In this document: positions 7,095 through 7,952 of the stretch, piece by piece | How positions within the stretch are numbered: the stretch's first letter is position 1 | How the letters are laid out: every line of letters begins with the position of its first letter | Source: an uncultured Saprospiraceae bacterium | Lineage (GTDB): Bacteria; Bacteroidota; Bacteroidia; Chitinophagales; Saprospiraceae | Reading direction: 5' to 3' | DNA: 7,952 bases | NCBI GenBank assembly: GCA_937127195.1 | Contig: CAKZLT010000288.1 | Span: forward strand, 1-7,952 | The notes under the pieces: generated by a model | Told to the model about the DNA's origin: nothing | The model's database searches: none | What the model saw: only the letters and a program-made list of their open reading frames with translations | Made by a program: the position numbers and the translations under genes

Positions 7095-7229
7095 CTATCC
7101 CATCGCTTTGAATGAAAGGTATAACAAAAATAGCACGACAACTGTAATTCCTAAAGTTATCATTAAGACTTTTTTGCCTTCTTCTTTATTTTGCTTTGCT
7201 AATTTCTTTTTCCTTTTAGATTGTGCCAT
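7095..7229 (-). CDS. Small single-pass membrane protein, 44 residues, function unknown
   Basis: ATG at 7229 to TAG at 7095 encodes 44 residues. The N-terminal 20 are highly basic (MAQSKRKKKLAKQNKEEGKK). Residues 21-40 form one hydrophobic helix (VLMITLGITVVVLFLLYLSF), and the end is KAMG. The positive-inside rule predicts a cytoplasmic N-terminus with the helix in the inner membrane. The clean basic-then-hydrophobic pattern makes a real gene likely despite its size. It is convergent with the ATPase gene, separated by the GC-rich inverted repeat, and lies 144 bases downstream of the co-oriented methyltransferase gene, so it may have its own promoter. No Shine-Dalgarno sequence sits just ahead of the ATG, which is usual for Bacteroidota. 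I do not recognise the family. Confidence 0.7.
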   Translation of the reverse strand: MAQSKRKKKLAKQNKEEGKKVLMITLGITVVVLFLLYLSFKAMG

Positions 7230-7269
7230 AATTTGATATTTTTTTTATTAGAATCATTAAATTCAATTT

Positions 7270-7287
7270 TTTTAGATATATCTAAAA
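7270..7287. promoter_or_regulatory. 18-bp perfect palindrome, possible operator
   Basis: TTTTAGATATATCTAAAA is a perfect 18-base palindrome lying 41 bases ahead of the small membrane gene start and 87 bases past the methyltransferase stop. With no loop it suits a dimeric repressor site better than an RNA hairpin, although a short A/T stem could form. The rest of 7230-7373 is AT-rich with no gene I can support. A - strand match to the 16S anti-Shine-Dalgarno (GGAGGTGAT, 7303-7311) is not placed before any usable start. Confidence 0.3.
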
Positions 7288-7373
7288 CCAAATTTTATAT
7301 ATATCACCTCCACGAATTTAACTATTTTAGATTAAAAAATGATTGATTTTCAAGGAATTATTTTTTTGATTTG

Positions 7374-7952
7374 CTAAATCATCTTAGTCGCTTTAATCGA
7401 ATAAACCAATGGCATTTTGTTGCCAAAATTGATGATTTGATATTTTTTCTCCGCAATTTTTTCGGTATGCTGTACAAAAGGATAAGGCGAGTAATCATAT
7501 TCTTGCAAGTCGTCTAATCTCAAATCATTTGCAATCAAGCTATTAATCACTTCTCCAATTCCGTGATTCCAACAAATACATTTTTGCTTAATTGCAGCGT
7601 TTTTATCAGCATAAGTGCCTTCTTCCTCTTCAATAATCGCTGCTACATTATTATAATGATAAACCACTTTTTCGAAATCATCATCAAACATCCAAACGGC
7701 AGGATGAAACTCCGCAAAGACAAATTGACCGTTTGGTTTGAGGTATTTACTAATAATTGCCGCCCATTTAGTCAAGTCTGGCAACCACGAAATTGTCCCA
7801 TAAGAAGTAAAAACAATATCAAATTTTTCGTCCAAATGTTTGTCTAAATCATAAATGTTACAACAAATAAATTGTGCTGAACTTCCATTTTCTTTGGCTA
7901 ATACTTTGGCTTTTTTAATTGCTAAATCCGACAAATCAACGCCCGTTACTTC
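7374..7952 (-). CDS. Class I SAM-dependent methyltransferase, partial (5' end beyond window)
   Basis: The frame is open to the right edge, so 192 C-terminal residues are visible and the N-terminus with the glycine-rich SAM loop (motif I) is missing. The first visible residues, EVTGVDLSDLAIKKAK, match the end of the second Rossmann strand, where an acidic residue binds the ribose hydroxyls of SAM. Next come a D-containing segment after strand 3 (CCNIYDLDKHL), the strand 4 motif (FDIVFTSYGTISWLPDL) and the strand 5 region (LKPNGQFVFAEFHPAVWMFDDD). This order fits the Methyltransf_11/25-type small-molecule or unspecified methyltransferases; TSYG..WLPDL and EFHP recur in a Bacteroidota subgroup, from memory. 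The substrate cannot be inferred. A TTG at 7934 lies inside the conserved strand and is not the real start. The small membrane gene follows in the same orientation after 144 bases. Confidence 0.88.
   Translation of the reverse strand, partial: EVTGVDLSDLAIKKAKVLAKENGSSAQFICCNIYDLDKHLDEKFDIVFTSYGTISWLPDLTKWAAIISKYLKPNGQFVFAEFHPAVWMFDDDFEKVVYHYNNVAAIIEEEEGTYADKNAAIKQKCICWNHGIGEVINSLIANDLRLDDLQEYDYSPYPFVQHTEKIAEKKYQIINFGNKMPLVYSIKATKMI

Noticed and set aside
7303..7311. Strong Shine-Dalgarno match GGAGGTGAT on the - strand
   Set aside because: No start codon with a reasonable frame follows at suitable spacing; the small gene ATG is over 70 bases away and Bacteroidota seldom rely on such sites. 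Probably chance.
7563..7847. A + strand open frame of 94 codons opposite the methyltransferase
   Set aside because: The - strand frame shows clear methyltransferase motifs; the + product has no recognisable domain.

Overview
The window looks like chromosomal DNA from a member of the Bacteroidota. It is AT-rich, the starts lack Shine-Dalgarno sequences, and one secreted protein ends in what looks like a type IX secretion (T9SS) C-terminal sorting domain. I cannot name genus or species. The content suggests a free-living Cytophagales- or Flavobacteriales-like organism, which is inference.

Layout, left to right. Bases 1-265 are non-coding and hold a hairpin that folds best on the + strand (81-113) and a good intrinsic terminator for the leftward amidase gene (176-222). 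Bases 266-3259 (- strand) encode a 997-residue secreted, multi-domain N-acetylmuramoyl-L-alanine amidase. Its zinc amidase domain is interrupted by a golvesin-like beta domain and is followed by a fibronectin III domain, a GATase1/ThuA-like domain and a T9SS-type tail. Bases 3260-3687 form an AT-rich divergent promoter region with a strong 17-bp hairpin close to the next gene. Bases 3688-6972 (+ strand) encode a 1094-residue Clp/Hsp100-like double AAA+ protein. Bases 6980-7089 hold a GC-rich, perfect 27-bp inverted repeat between convergent genes. Bases 7095-7229 (- strand) encode a 44-residue single-pass membrane protein. Bases 7374-7952 (- strand) are the 3' part of a class I SAM-dependent methyltransferase that runs off the right edge.

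The most unusual object is the AAA+ protein. Its first ATPase ring has kept Walker A but lost the Walker B acid residues and the arginine-finger arginines. Its second ring has complete catalytic motifs but lacks the GYVG pore loop. It has no Clp N-domain and no ClpB middle domain. Its C-terminal extension of about 330 residues resembles the PCRF domain of class I peptide-chain release factors, without the GGQ peptidyl-hydrolase loop. That architecture suggests a remodelling ATPase that may act on ribosomes or a release-factor-like partner; the function is inference and the family is unfamiliar to me.

The genes do not form one clear operon. The amidase and the ATPase are divergent, and the ATPase and the small membrane protein are convergent. 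Only the methyltransferase and the small membrane gene are co-oriented, separated by 144 bases.
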